A model generated the notes under the pieces. It was not told where the DNA came from, did no database searches, and was given only the letters and a program-made list of their open reading frames with translations. DNA of 14,564 bases from an uncultured Porphyromonadaceae bacterium (GTDB lineage: Bacteria; Bacteroidota; Bacteroidia; Bacteroidales; Muribaculaceae): NCBI GenBank assembly GCA_905193485.1, contig CAJJOX010000033.1:1-14564 (forward strand), in the 5' to 3' direction. How positions within the stretch are numbered: the first letter of the stretch is position 1; each line of letters opens with the position of its first letter. Below are positions 7,295 through 14,564 of this stretch, one piece after another. Both the position numbers and the translations under genes were made by a program.

Positions 7295-9151
7295 ATGAGA
7301 CATTTTTTGAGAAAGATTGCTCTTTTGGCGATCGTCGCTTTCATTGCATTCGCATCGGCGGAAGCAGGAATCAACGACTTGCCGATCAAGACTATAAACG
7401 GGAAAAGATATCACTATTATGAAGTGCAGCCTCAGGAAACGGTGTATTCGTTATGTCATCGCTTCGGCGTGACCCGGGAACAACTCGTGCGCTACAATCC
7501 TTCGGTCGAGGACGGACTGAAAGCCCATCAAGTGCTTCTTTTCCCGATTGCAGACTCGGCGTCTGCAACAACAGATACCGACAGCAGATATTCGTCATCC
7601 AAAGGGGATGTTATCAGTCATCTCGTGCAAAAAGGTGAAACGGGTTATGGCATCAGTCATAAATACGGAATGACCCTTGACGACTTCTATGCTCTTAATC
7701 CATCGGCGCGGGATGGTCTTAAAGCCGGGCAAACGGTGAAAGTGCGCCGCGGCACATTGTCGACCGCCCTGCCGGCTACACAGAACGAGCCCTCTGTGTC
7801 AACAGACAAGCCATCTGCATCGTCACACGATGGCAATATCCACGTTATTGCCGAACATGAAACGCTCTATTCCATAGCACGCTCTTATGGAATATCATTG
7901 CGTCAGCTCATTGACGCCAATCCGGAAATAGATATTGACCACTATAATGCGGGCACTGTACTCCGCATCCCTTCCCGGAATGAAACAGACACTGTATCTG
8001 AGGCACATGCAACTGCATCCACTCTGCCGGCTACGACAGCCGAATCTCCCGCCACAGAATCTGGTCGGACATTGGAGGCGTCTGTCGGGGTAGCCGACGG
8101 TCCGTTGACGATTGCTGTGGCCCTCCCATTCACGGGCGACAAACAAAGCCGTGCCGCAAATGCCAAGGAATTCTTGCGTGGTTTTACGCTGGCAGTTGAT
8201 TCGCTTCGAAACTTCGGTCGACCGATTAAAGTGATGGCCTTTGACACCAAAGGCACTTCCGAAGGCTGTGCTGCAATTCTTGCCGACCCTTCTTTGAAAA
8301 CCGCCAATGTCATCATTGCACCCGATGACGCTTCTCAGATGCAGGATTTTGTCAAATTCGCTACCGCCAATAATATCTATTTGTTTAATCTATATGTGAT
8401 AAAGGACGAACAGTATATTTCCAATCCTTTTGTGGTGCAGTGCAACACGCCTCATGACGTGATGTATGACAAAGCCATAAAATATTTCATCAATTCGTTT
8501 CCCAATGTCACGCCGGTGATTCTGAAACGGAAAGGCGGACACACAGATAAGGCCGAATTTACCAATCTGCTTAAAAAAACTTATACCGATGCAGGACGCA
8601 AAGTCCATGAAATTGAATTTACCGACCGGCTCACTAAAGCGACACTTGACAATCTTCCTGCCGGTGTGGACTATGCTTTCATCCCGGTGTCATCGAAACG
8701 CGAGGAATTCAGCAAATTTATCGATGCCGTCAATTCATTTAAAGACGAACGTACAGATGGCGGTGCCGTAAGTTTGTGGGGATATTCGGAATGGCTCGTT
8801 CTTCGTGATCAATCGAAGCTCAATAAAGCCAACACATATCTTTTCTCACGTTTCTATTGCGTGGATAAGGATTATTCGGTCGACAATCTGCAGTCGGCGT
8901 TTGAGCGCTGGTACGGCATCGGTTTTGCCGATAAAATTCCCAAGCAGGGCGTGTATGGTTTTGACACAGCCATGTTCCTGATCAATGCCCTCAATGCCAA
9001 CTCGGGTGACTTCAATCGCTTCACGCCCCCCTACGATGGAATGCAGAATGCATTTCAACTCAAACGTTACGGTAACGGCGGCTTTGTAAATGATGAACTT
9101 TATATAATCAACTACACCCCGGCGGGCGTAACCTATAAATTTGGTATCTGA
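7295..9151 (+). CDS. LysM (x3) protein with periplasmic-binding-protein fold
   Basis: The 618-residue product has a signal peptide (about 1-25). Three LysM peptidoglycan-binding modules follow at roughly 40-85, 108-150 and 182-226, each with the pattern of a Y/G-rich start, a GET or QET turn, a small helix pair and N-P-x. A Ser/Thr/Ala-rich linker (about 227-268) leads to a C-terminal domain (about 270-618) resembling type 1 periplasmic-binding proteins of amino-acid ABC systems. It begins LTIAVALPFTGDKQ and contains NVIIAPDDASQMQ and VYGFDTAMFLINALN. No permease or ATPase gene is nearby, so uptake is not implied; a wall-anchored sensor or structural role is equally possible. LysM modules bind GlcNAc-containing glycans. 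The stop overlaps the next gene's start (TGATG), so the two are likely co-translated and act together in the envelope. Confidence 0.92.
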   Translation: MRHFLRKIALLAIVAFIAFASAEAGINDLPIKTINGKRYHYYEVQPQETVYSLCHRFGVTREQLVRYNPSVEDGLKAHQVLLFPIADSASATTDTDSRYSSSKGDVISHLVQKGETGYGISHKYGMTLDDFYALNPSARDGLKAGQTVKVRRGTLSTALPATQNEPSVSTDKPSASSHDGNIHVIAEHETLYSIARSYGISLRQLIDANPEIDIDHYNAGTVLRIPSRNETDTVSEAHATASTLPATTAESPATESGRTLEASVGVADGPLTIAVALPFTGDKQSRAANAKEFLRGFTLAVDSLRNFGRPIKVMAFDTKGTSEGCAAILADPSLKTANVIIAPDDASQMQDFVKFATANNIYLFNLYVIKDEQYISNPFVVQCNTPHDVMYDKAIKYFINSFPNVTPVILKRKGGHTDKAEFTNLLKKTYTDAGRKVHEIEFTDRLTKATLDNLPAGVDYAFIPVSSKREEFSKFIDAVNSFKDERTDGGAVSLWGYSEWLVLRDQSKLNKANTYLFSRFYCVDKDYSVDNLQSAFERWYGIGFADKIPKQGVYGFDTAMFLINALNANSGDFNRFTPPYDGMQNAFQLKRYGNGGFVNDELYIINYTPAGVTYKFGI

Positions 9152-9849
9152 TGCCGATATTCATTTCTATCCGGCGTGCTGCAATAGCTTTAAGCGCGCT
9201 TGCCTCAGTAGTTGGCGTTTCAGCTCAACGCACCTATGAACCTCATTTTGATGTCGGTGGAAAAGCCGGTGTCACTCTTTCGAAGATGGCTTTCACTCCC
9301 GGTATCGAGCAGTCGATGAAGATGGGATTTACCGGCGGTGTCGTCGTCCGTTATACTGAGGAGAAAATCTTCGGCCTTATCGGCGAATTGAAAATCGAAC
9401 AGCGTGGATGGAAAGAAAAGTTTGATGAAACTGATTTCAGTTATAGCCGCACGCTCACCTATATACAACTGCCATTGCTGACGCACATTTATTTCGGTAA
9501 TCAGCACATCAGGGGATTCGTCAATCTCGGCCCGTCGGTGGGATACATGATGAGCAATAGCGCAACTGCCAACTTCGACTATCGGAATCCCGCTTCTGTG
9601 GAAGGTTTCCCGATTGAAAACCGTCACGTCAGCCAGATGAGCATGGATGTGAAAAGCAAATTCGATTATGGCATTTTGGGTGGTATTGGTGTGGAGCTGA
9701 TCTTGAAGAAACGTCATTCCATTATGCTTGAAGGCCGCTATTATTATGGCCTGGGCAATATATTTCCGTCGAAAAAACGCGATGAATTTTCGGCGTCGCG
9801 CAACACGACGATTGAGATATCGCTCGGATATCTTTTCCGAGTGAAGTGA
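9151..9849 (+). CDS. PorT-family outer-membrane beta-barrel protein
   Basis: This 232-residue protein has a signal peptide (about 1-25, ending VSAQ). Alternating hydrophobic/aromatic strands follow that are typical of the eight-stranded OMP_b-brl_2/PorT family: a DVGGKAGVTLSKM opening, GFTGGVVVRY, FGLIGELKIEQRGW, LTYIQLPLLTHIYF, GFVNLGPSVGYM, and a terminal strand ISLGYLFRVK. In Porphyromonas, PorT takes part in type IX secretion. Most proteins given this family name in gut Bacteroidales have no proven link to it, and no other type IX gene is visible here, so I give no symbol. The start overlaps the LysM gene's stop by one base, suggesting a peptidoglycan/outer-membrane pair. It ends 43 nt before the convergent holA stop, with no evident terminator between them. 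Confidence 0.88.
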   Translation: MPIFISIRRAAIALSALASVVGVSAQRTYEPHFDVGGKAGVTLSKMAFTPGIEQSMKMGFTGGVVVRYTEEKIFGLIGELKIEQRGWKEKFDETDFSYSRTLTYIQLPLLTHIYFGNQHIRGFVNLGPSVGYMMSNSATANFDYRNPASVEGFPIENRHVSQMSMDVKSKFDYGILGGIGVELILKKRHSIMLEGRYYYGLGNIFPSKKRDEFSASRNTTIEISLGYLFRVK

Positions 9850-9892
9850 ACATTATTCTGTTGGGTGTTGCCGCGTTTTGCCGGACTGCGTG

Positions 9893-10936
9893 TCAAAAGT
9901 CTATTTTACCGGCGCATGTGGTGATTCGGAACATGAGATTGTGCAGTAAGTCATATTCGTTCTGACGGCTGCCTATGCCTTTGCTTTTCACATCAAATTC
10001 ACGAATTGCCGATATTATTTCAATAACTTTATAGGCATTGTAATTGCGCATTCCGGTCGTGTAGCGTGTCAGTTGTCCCTGCCATCGCAGGCCGAGAGCC
10101 GCCATCAGTGAATGCGGAGAACGATCACGGGTGAACCATGCGATCAGCAGACCTGAAAAATAGCTGAATATGGCTGAAACGGTAAGTATGGCGGGATGGT
10201 TTTTGGGATTGCTGCGGAAATAGCCGATGATACGGAAAATCCTCGCCGTGTCTTTTGACGCTATTGCATCAATGAGTTCGAAGTTGTTGAAGTCCTTGCT
10301 CATGCCCACATTCCGCTCGATACTTTCGGGCGTGATCATGGCGCCTTTCCCAAGGATAAACGACAGCTTGTCGATCTCGTTATAGAGTTTCGCTACATCG
10401 GTGCCGATAAAATCCCGGAGCATGGACATCCCTTTTGGTTCGATGCTTAGCCCTTTTTCCTGAGCAATTGCGCTGATGATCGGGTCGATGTTGTTTTCTG
10501 TGAGTCGTTTCGATTCAAAAAGCACGCCTCCGTTGGCTTTTGCTTTTGCCAACAGGTCTTTCCCTTTGGCCTTATCGGCACGGAAACAGATCACCAATAT
10601 AGTGGATGGATTGGGATTGGCAGCATAGATGTGTAGTTTGTTTATTGCATCGGCACGCGCCGCTTGCGCTTCCTTTAAAATCACTACCTGTCGGTCGGAC
10701 ATCATGGGAAACCGTTTGCATGTGGCTATAACCACTTCGGGCGTTATATCCTGCGCATAAAGCGTATAGAGATTGAAATCGCGCTCGCTTTCCGGCACCA
10801 TTGCTTCAAAAGCTTTCACCAGCTCGTCGATGAAATATGCCTCTTCTCCAAACAGGATGTAAACAGGCGCGGTTTGTCGTTTTTTTATTGCCTGCATTAT
10901 CTCTCGAAATGTCTGGGTAGAGGAATTGGCTGCCAT
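9893..10936 (-). CDS. holA: DNA polymerase III subunit delta
   Basis: HolA opens the beta sliding clamp as part of the clamp-loader complex during chromosome replication. The 347-residue length matches the family (E. coli 343). The N-terminal AAA+-like domain contains APVYILFGEEAYFIDELV (about 23-40). It is followed by the conserved element KRFPMMSDRQVVILKEAQ (about 77-94), which includes the clamp-contacting region. The middle and C-terminal collar domains follow. I chose the ATG at 10936; an in-frame extension of 29 codons upstream is Pro/His-rich and unlike the family. A promoter at 11021-11052 gives a leader of about 78 nt. The gene is divergent from the HsdR-N-like gene, a neighbour relationship I recall as common in Bacteroidetes. 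Confidence 0.95.
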   Translation of the reverse strand: MAANSSTQTFREIMQAIKKRQTAPVYILFGEEAYFIDELVKAFEAMVPESERDFNLYTLYAQDITPEVVIATCKRFPMMSDRQVVILKEAQAARADAINKLHIYAANPNPSTILVICFRADKAKGKDLLAKAKANGGVLFESKRLTENNIDPIISAIAQEKGLSIEPKGMSMLRDFIGTDVAKLYNEIDKLSFILGKGAMITPESIERNVGMSKDFNNFELIDAIASKDTARIFRIIGYFRSNPKNHPAILTVSAIFSYFSGLLIAWFTRDRSPHSLMAALGLRWQGQLTRYTTGMRNYNAYKVIEIISAIREFDVKSKGIGSRQNEYDLLHNLMFRITTCAGKIDF

Positions 10937-11020
10937 TGTCGGGTGGGTTGTTGGAAGTTTATGCGGCGGATTGTGAATCGGTGCGTGGATCTGATATCCG
11001 CTGTCAGATGTTGGATGAAG

Positions 11021-11052
11021 CAAAAGTAATGAAAAAAAGCTATTGCCGCAAT
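11021..11052 (-). promoter_or_regulatory. Promoter for holA
   Basis: On the leftward strand, ATTG (complement of 11049-11052) lies 20 bp from TACTTTTG (complement of 11021-11028), fitting the Bacteroidetes consensus. A second copy of the same -7-like octamer lies at 11079-11086 but lacks a convincing -33 partner. Confidence 0.7.
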
Positions 11053-11071
11053 TATTCGGTTCGCAATTATT
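11047..11071. repeat. 10-bp direct repeat over the divergent -33 boxes
   Basis: CGCAATTATT occurs at 11047-11056 and again at 11062-11071, separated by CGGTT (15-bp period). The first copy contains the -33 box of the holA promoter and the second covers most of the -33 box of the rightward promoter. This may be an operator or a chance duplication; the sequence alone cannot decide. Confidence 0.6.
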
Positions 11072-11100
11072 GGCTTAACAAAAGTAAGTGTGTAACTTTG
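11069..11100 (+). promoter_or_regulatory. Promoter for the HsdR-N-like gene
   Basis: ATTG (11069-11072), a 20-bp spacer and TAACTTTG (11093-11100) fit the Bacteroidetes consensus. Transcription would begin near 11107, leaving a leader of about 20 nt before the ATG at 11128. Confidence 0.75.
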
Positions 11101-11127
11101 AAGACAGAATCCGAGTAATAGTCAGAA

Positions 11128-11607
11128 ATGTCTGAAAGTATACTGTCTGCATATCCACCTCTCAATCTACCGGCGGCCGCCCTTGATATCCGCAGGGGCG
11201 TTTCCGGTCGCCGTGAGGTTTTTGACCGATGGCGTAACCGTTGGGTCGCTCTCACTCCGGAAGAATGGGTGCGACAACACTTTGTGTCAATGCTTGTGTC
11301 CGAGAAAGGCTATATTTCAGGACGTATTGCCAATGAGATTTCAATCTCACTCAACGGCATGTCGCGCCGTTGCGACACCGTCATCTATGACAGCGCCATG
11401 CATCCGGTGATGATTGTCGAATATAAAGCTCCGACTGTCCAGTTGTCGCAACATGCATTTGATCAGATAGCACGGTATGCCATGGTGCTCAGGACACCTT
11501 TGCTCGCGGTTAGCAATGGGATGTGTCATTATTGCTGCCGCATGGATTACGAGAACGGCGCGTGTGTGTTTCTGAAAGATGTGCCTTGCTATGATTCAAT
11601 AGTGTAG
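11128..11607 (+). CDS. Stand-alone HsdR N-terminal-domain (PD-(D/E)XK-like) protein
   Basis: This 159-residue protein resembles the N-terminal nuclease-fold domain of type I restriction subunit R (HSDR_N_2 type) but has no helicase domain. The visible core is RCDTVIYD with D83 and a strand MIVEYKAP carrying E98 and K100. These match the D...ExK catalytic triad of the PD-(D/E)XK fold. It is followed by FDQIARYAMVL (Q113, in the expected QxxxY position) and a VSNG turn. No hsdM, hsdS or hsdR helicase is nearby, so this is not a restriction system. Such lone domains occur widely in Bacteroidetes and their role is unknown; a DNA-repair or replication link is suggested only by divergence from holA. 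Its 3' end overlaps the convergent Dabb gene by 19 bp. Confidence 0.88.
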   Translation: MSESILSAYPPLNLPAAALDIRRGVSGRREVFDRWRNRWVALTPEEWVRQHFVSMLVSEKGYISGRIANEISISLNGMSRRCDTVIYDSAMHPVMIVEYKAPTVQLSQHAFDQIARYAMVLRTPLLAVSNGMCHYCCRMDYENGACVFLKDVPCYDSIV

Positions 11608-11888
11608 TCGACGCATGCCCTGTCGGCTTTGTGACCGGCTATCAATTGCACGGCAGCCACGTGTGCCGGATGTGCTGAATAGACCGCTACATCGGCAAGT
11701 GTTTCAGCTTCAGCAATAAGGACGAGATCCCATGATTCGCCGGGGTTTTCGTTGATGCCGACTTCGAGGCGTTTAAGCTGCGGAATCTGGGCCGGTAAGG
11801 CTATGAGTGCATCACGAAACGATTGTGCCACGGCTTTGCGTTGTGAGGGATTGCCTTTGAATTTGAAAGTAACGATATGTCGTATCAT
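11589..11888 (-). CDS. Dabb (stress-responsive A/B barrel) family protein
   Basis: At 99 residues it is the usual size for the dimeric alpha-beta-barrel Dabb family. It starts MIRHIVTFKFK, typical of the first strand, and has the characteristic YSAHPAHVAAVQLI (Y70, H73, H76) before the last strand. Family members have varied or unknown roles, and no catalytic assignment can be made. It lies 48 nt after the ABC-F gene on the same strand with no visible promoter or hairpin between them, so it is probably co-transcribed. Its 3' end overlaps the convergent HsdR-N-like gene by 19 bp, so the two mRNAs would be complementary at their ends. Confidence 0.92.
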   Translation of the reverse strand: MIRHIVTFKFKGNPSQRKAVAQSFRDALIALPAQIPQLKRLEVGINENPGESWDLVLIAEAETLADVAVYSAHPAHVAAVQLIAGHKADRACVDYTIES

Positions 11889-11936
11889 TGAGGTTCGGGA
11901 ATTAATATTGATGTAAGGGTAAGTATGACGGATTGT

Positions 11937-13637
<1,701 letters not shown>

Positions 13638-13651
13638 TCATAAAAATAGTG

Positions 13652-13682
13652 TTTGATAAATCGGATTCTTTGTTTACTTTTG
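13652..13682 (+). promoter_or_regulatory. Promoter for the TlpA-like gene
   Basis: TTTG (13652-13655), a 19-bp spacer and TACTTTTG (13675-13682) match the Bacteroidetes consensus. Transcription would start near 13689, within 20 nt of the ATG at 13707. It is back to back with the ABC-F promoter. Confidence 0.8.
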
Positions 13683-13706
13683 CAAATCAATTAATTATAG
13701 AAAAGT

Positions 13707-14303
13707 ATGAAGAAGAACTTTTTTTATGTATGTGGTCTGTCATTGCTTCTTTGGGGTATGGCAGCATGTTCCGGACAGGGAAAAGCGGATAAAGCAACCG
13801 TTGTTGCGGATAGTGTAGTGGTGAAAACGGATAGTGTTGCGGCAGACAGCACAGGATATATTGTGAAAGTAGGAGAGATGGCCCCCGATTTTACTATTAC
13901 TCTGACAGACGGAAAGCAGATAGAGCTTTCTGCACTTCGTGGCAAAGTGGTGATGTTGCAATTCACGGCCAGTTGGTGCGGAGTATGTCGTAAAGAGATG
14001 CCTTTTATAGAGAAAGATATCTGGCTGAAACATCAAAGCAATCCGGAGTTTGCCTTGATCGGTATTGATCGTGATGAACCTCTTGACAAAGTGATTGCAT
14101 TTGGTAAGTCGGTAGGGGTGACTTATCCGTTGGGATTGGATCCGGGAGCGGATATATTTGCAAAATATGCATTGCGTGAATCGGGTATCACCCGCAATGT
14201 ACTGATAGACCGGGAAGGCAAGATTGTGAAGTTGACTCGTTTGTATAACGAAGAGGAATTTACTTCACTGGTAAATCAAATTGATGAAATGCTGAAGAAA
14301 TAA
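13707..14303 (+). CDS. TlpA/redoxin-family thioredoxin-like lipoprotein
   Basis: This 198-residue protein has a lipoprotein signal peptide with Cys21 after MAA, a polar Asp/Val/Lys-rich spacer (about 22-50) and a thioredoxin-fold domain (about 54-198). The redox motif is WCGVC (C91, C94) within VVMLQFTASWCGVCRKEMPF. VGEMAPDFTITLTDGK at the domain start is typical of the AhpC/TSA-TlpA group. Such proteins reduce or exchange disulfides outside the cytoplasm, here tethered to a membrane. The segment that usually reads G-x-P before the LID strand reads GITRNVLID, so the cis-proline is replaced by Thr162. This occurs in peroxiredoxin-like relatives and may alter partner binding. The gene has its own promoter and is followed by a terminator-like hairpin. 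Confidence 0.93.
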   Translation: MKKNFFYVCGLSLLLWGMAACSGQGKADKATVVADSVVVKTDSVAADSTGYIVKVGEMAPDFTITLTDGKQIELSALRGKVVMLQFTASWCGVCRKEMPFIEKDIWLKHQSNPEFALIGIDRDEPLDKVIAFGKSVGVTYPLGLDPGADIFAKYALRESGITRNVLIDREGKIVKLTRLYNEEEFTSLVNQIDEMLKK

Positions 14304-14315
14304 GTTGAACAAGCA

Positions 14316-14358
14316 GGGGTGATTTTTTGTTTTTAACATGGAATCACCCCATCTTTTT
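14316..14358 (+). terminator. Terminator-like hairpin between TlpA-like gene and SLC13 permease
   Basis: GGGGTGATT (14316-14324) pairs perfectly with AATCACCCC (14342-14350) around a 17-nt T-rich loop. ATC and TTTTT (14354-14358) follow. It would end the TlpA-like transcript, but the next start codon is only 5 nt past the T-run and I see no promoter between them. It may therefore be a partial terminator that controls read-through into the permease. Confidence 0.72.
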
Positions 14359-14363
14359 ATTTT

Positions 14364-14564
14364 ATGGCTATAACGATTATTATTCTCGTACTGTCGGCTG
14401 CCTTTTTCATGAGTGGAAAGGTACGGTCTGACTTAGTGGCATTGTGTGCGCTGGTATTATTAATACTTTTCAATATCCTTACTCCGGAGGAAGCGCTTTC
14501 GGGCTTTTCCAATTCTGTTGTTATCATGATGATCGGTCTGTTTGTGGTGGGCGGAGCTATTCTC
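14364..14564 (+). CDS. SLC13/DASS-type permease, 5' part only
   Basis: Only the first 67 codons are in the window; the frame is open to the end. The translated start is hydrophobic. A first membrane segment (about 1-16) is followed by a short basic loop with SGKVRSDLVAL, a second segment (about 24-39), and ILTPEEALSGFSNSVVIMM leading into a third segment. The LTPEEALSGFSN motif is typical of the SLC13 / ArsB-NhaD (ion transporter) superfamily, whose members carry dicarboxylates, sulfate or related anions, often with TrkA-C domains in the middle. The substrate cannot be told from this fragment. The ATG at 14364 is the first possible start and matches the usual N terminus of these proteins. Confidence 0.82.
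   Translation, partial: MAITIIILVLSAAFFMSGKVRSDLVALCALVLLILFNILTPEEALSGFSNSVVIMMIGLFVVGGAIL

Noticed and set aside
9151..9849. Type IX secretion locus based on the PorT-like barrel
   Set aside because: No other por/gld/spr gene is present, and the family name covers many unrelated small barrels.
9850..9892. Bidirectional terminator between the PorT-like gene and holA
   Set aside because: Only imperfect 5-6 bp pairings without a T-run; not convincing.
10937..11023. N-terminal extension of HolA
   Set aside because: Pro/His-rich and unlike the family; the ATG at 10936 gives the normal length and start, and the extension would begin within the -7 box of the promoter.
11128..11607. Type I restriction-modification system
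   Set aside because: Only the N-terminal nuclease-like domain is present, with no helicase, methylase or specificity subunit in the window.
13707..14564. Horizontally acquired segment with different codon use
   Set aside because: A hand count of the TlpA-like gene gives about 47% G+C, close to neighbouring genes, and there are no mobile-element borders.

Overview
The window looks like a chromosomal segment from a Bacteroidales bacterium, plausibly of the Muribaculaceae type. The evidence is the family content (DUF3078 outer-membrane protein, PorT-like barrel, LysM plus binding-protein fusion, a Crp/Fnr regulator next to a MATE pump, a lone HsdR-N-like protein beside holA) and the promoters. 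Eight intergenic sites carry the Bacteroidetes signature TAnnTTTG with a TTTG- or ATTG-like box 19-20 bp upstream. I see no phage, transposon, integrase, CRISPR array or plasmid gene. Base composition is near-balanced throughout.

Layout. At 53-4555 a leftward cluster of five tightly spaced genes runs, in transcription order: DUF3078 outer-membrane protein, two exported proteins of unknown function, a Crp/Fnr-family regulator and a MATE efflux pump. The last four are spaced by 20 nt, then overlap by 1 nt (TAATG) and 4 nt (ATGA), so they are probably one operon driven from 4592-4623. Divergent from it is tyrS (4699-5991), with its own promoter and a strong terminator. Next come a YczE/YitT-like membrane protein (6108-6878) and a single tRNA-Gln(UUG) with its own promoter and terminator. 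An envelope pair follows (7295-9849): a three-LysM periplasmic-binding-fold protein overlapping a PorT-like beta-barrel gene by 1 nt. holA (leftward) converges on that pair and is divergent from a small HsdR-N-like nuclease-fold protein. That gene converges, with a 19-bp overlap, on a Dabb protein lying behind a YbiT-like ABC-F ATPase. Divergent from the ABC-F gene, a TlpA-like thioredoxin lipoprotein precedes the start of an SLC13-type permease cut by the window end.

Most of the window is housekeeping and envelope biology, and I did not find a convincing new multi-gene system. The points most worth a second look are: the ABC-F protein, whose second ATP site has lost both the Walker A lysine and the catalytic glutamate while its first site is intact; a 10-bp direct repeat placed over both -33 boxes of the divergent holA promoters; a 10-bp tandem repeat just inside the MATE gene whose contraction would create an immediate stop; the secreted-protein/Crp/MATE operon; and the terminator-like hairpin ending a few bases before the SLC13 start codon.
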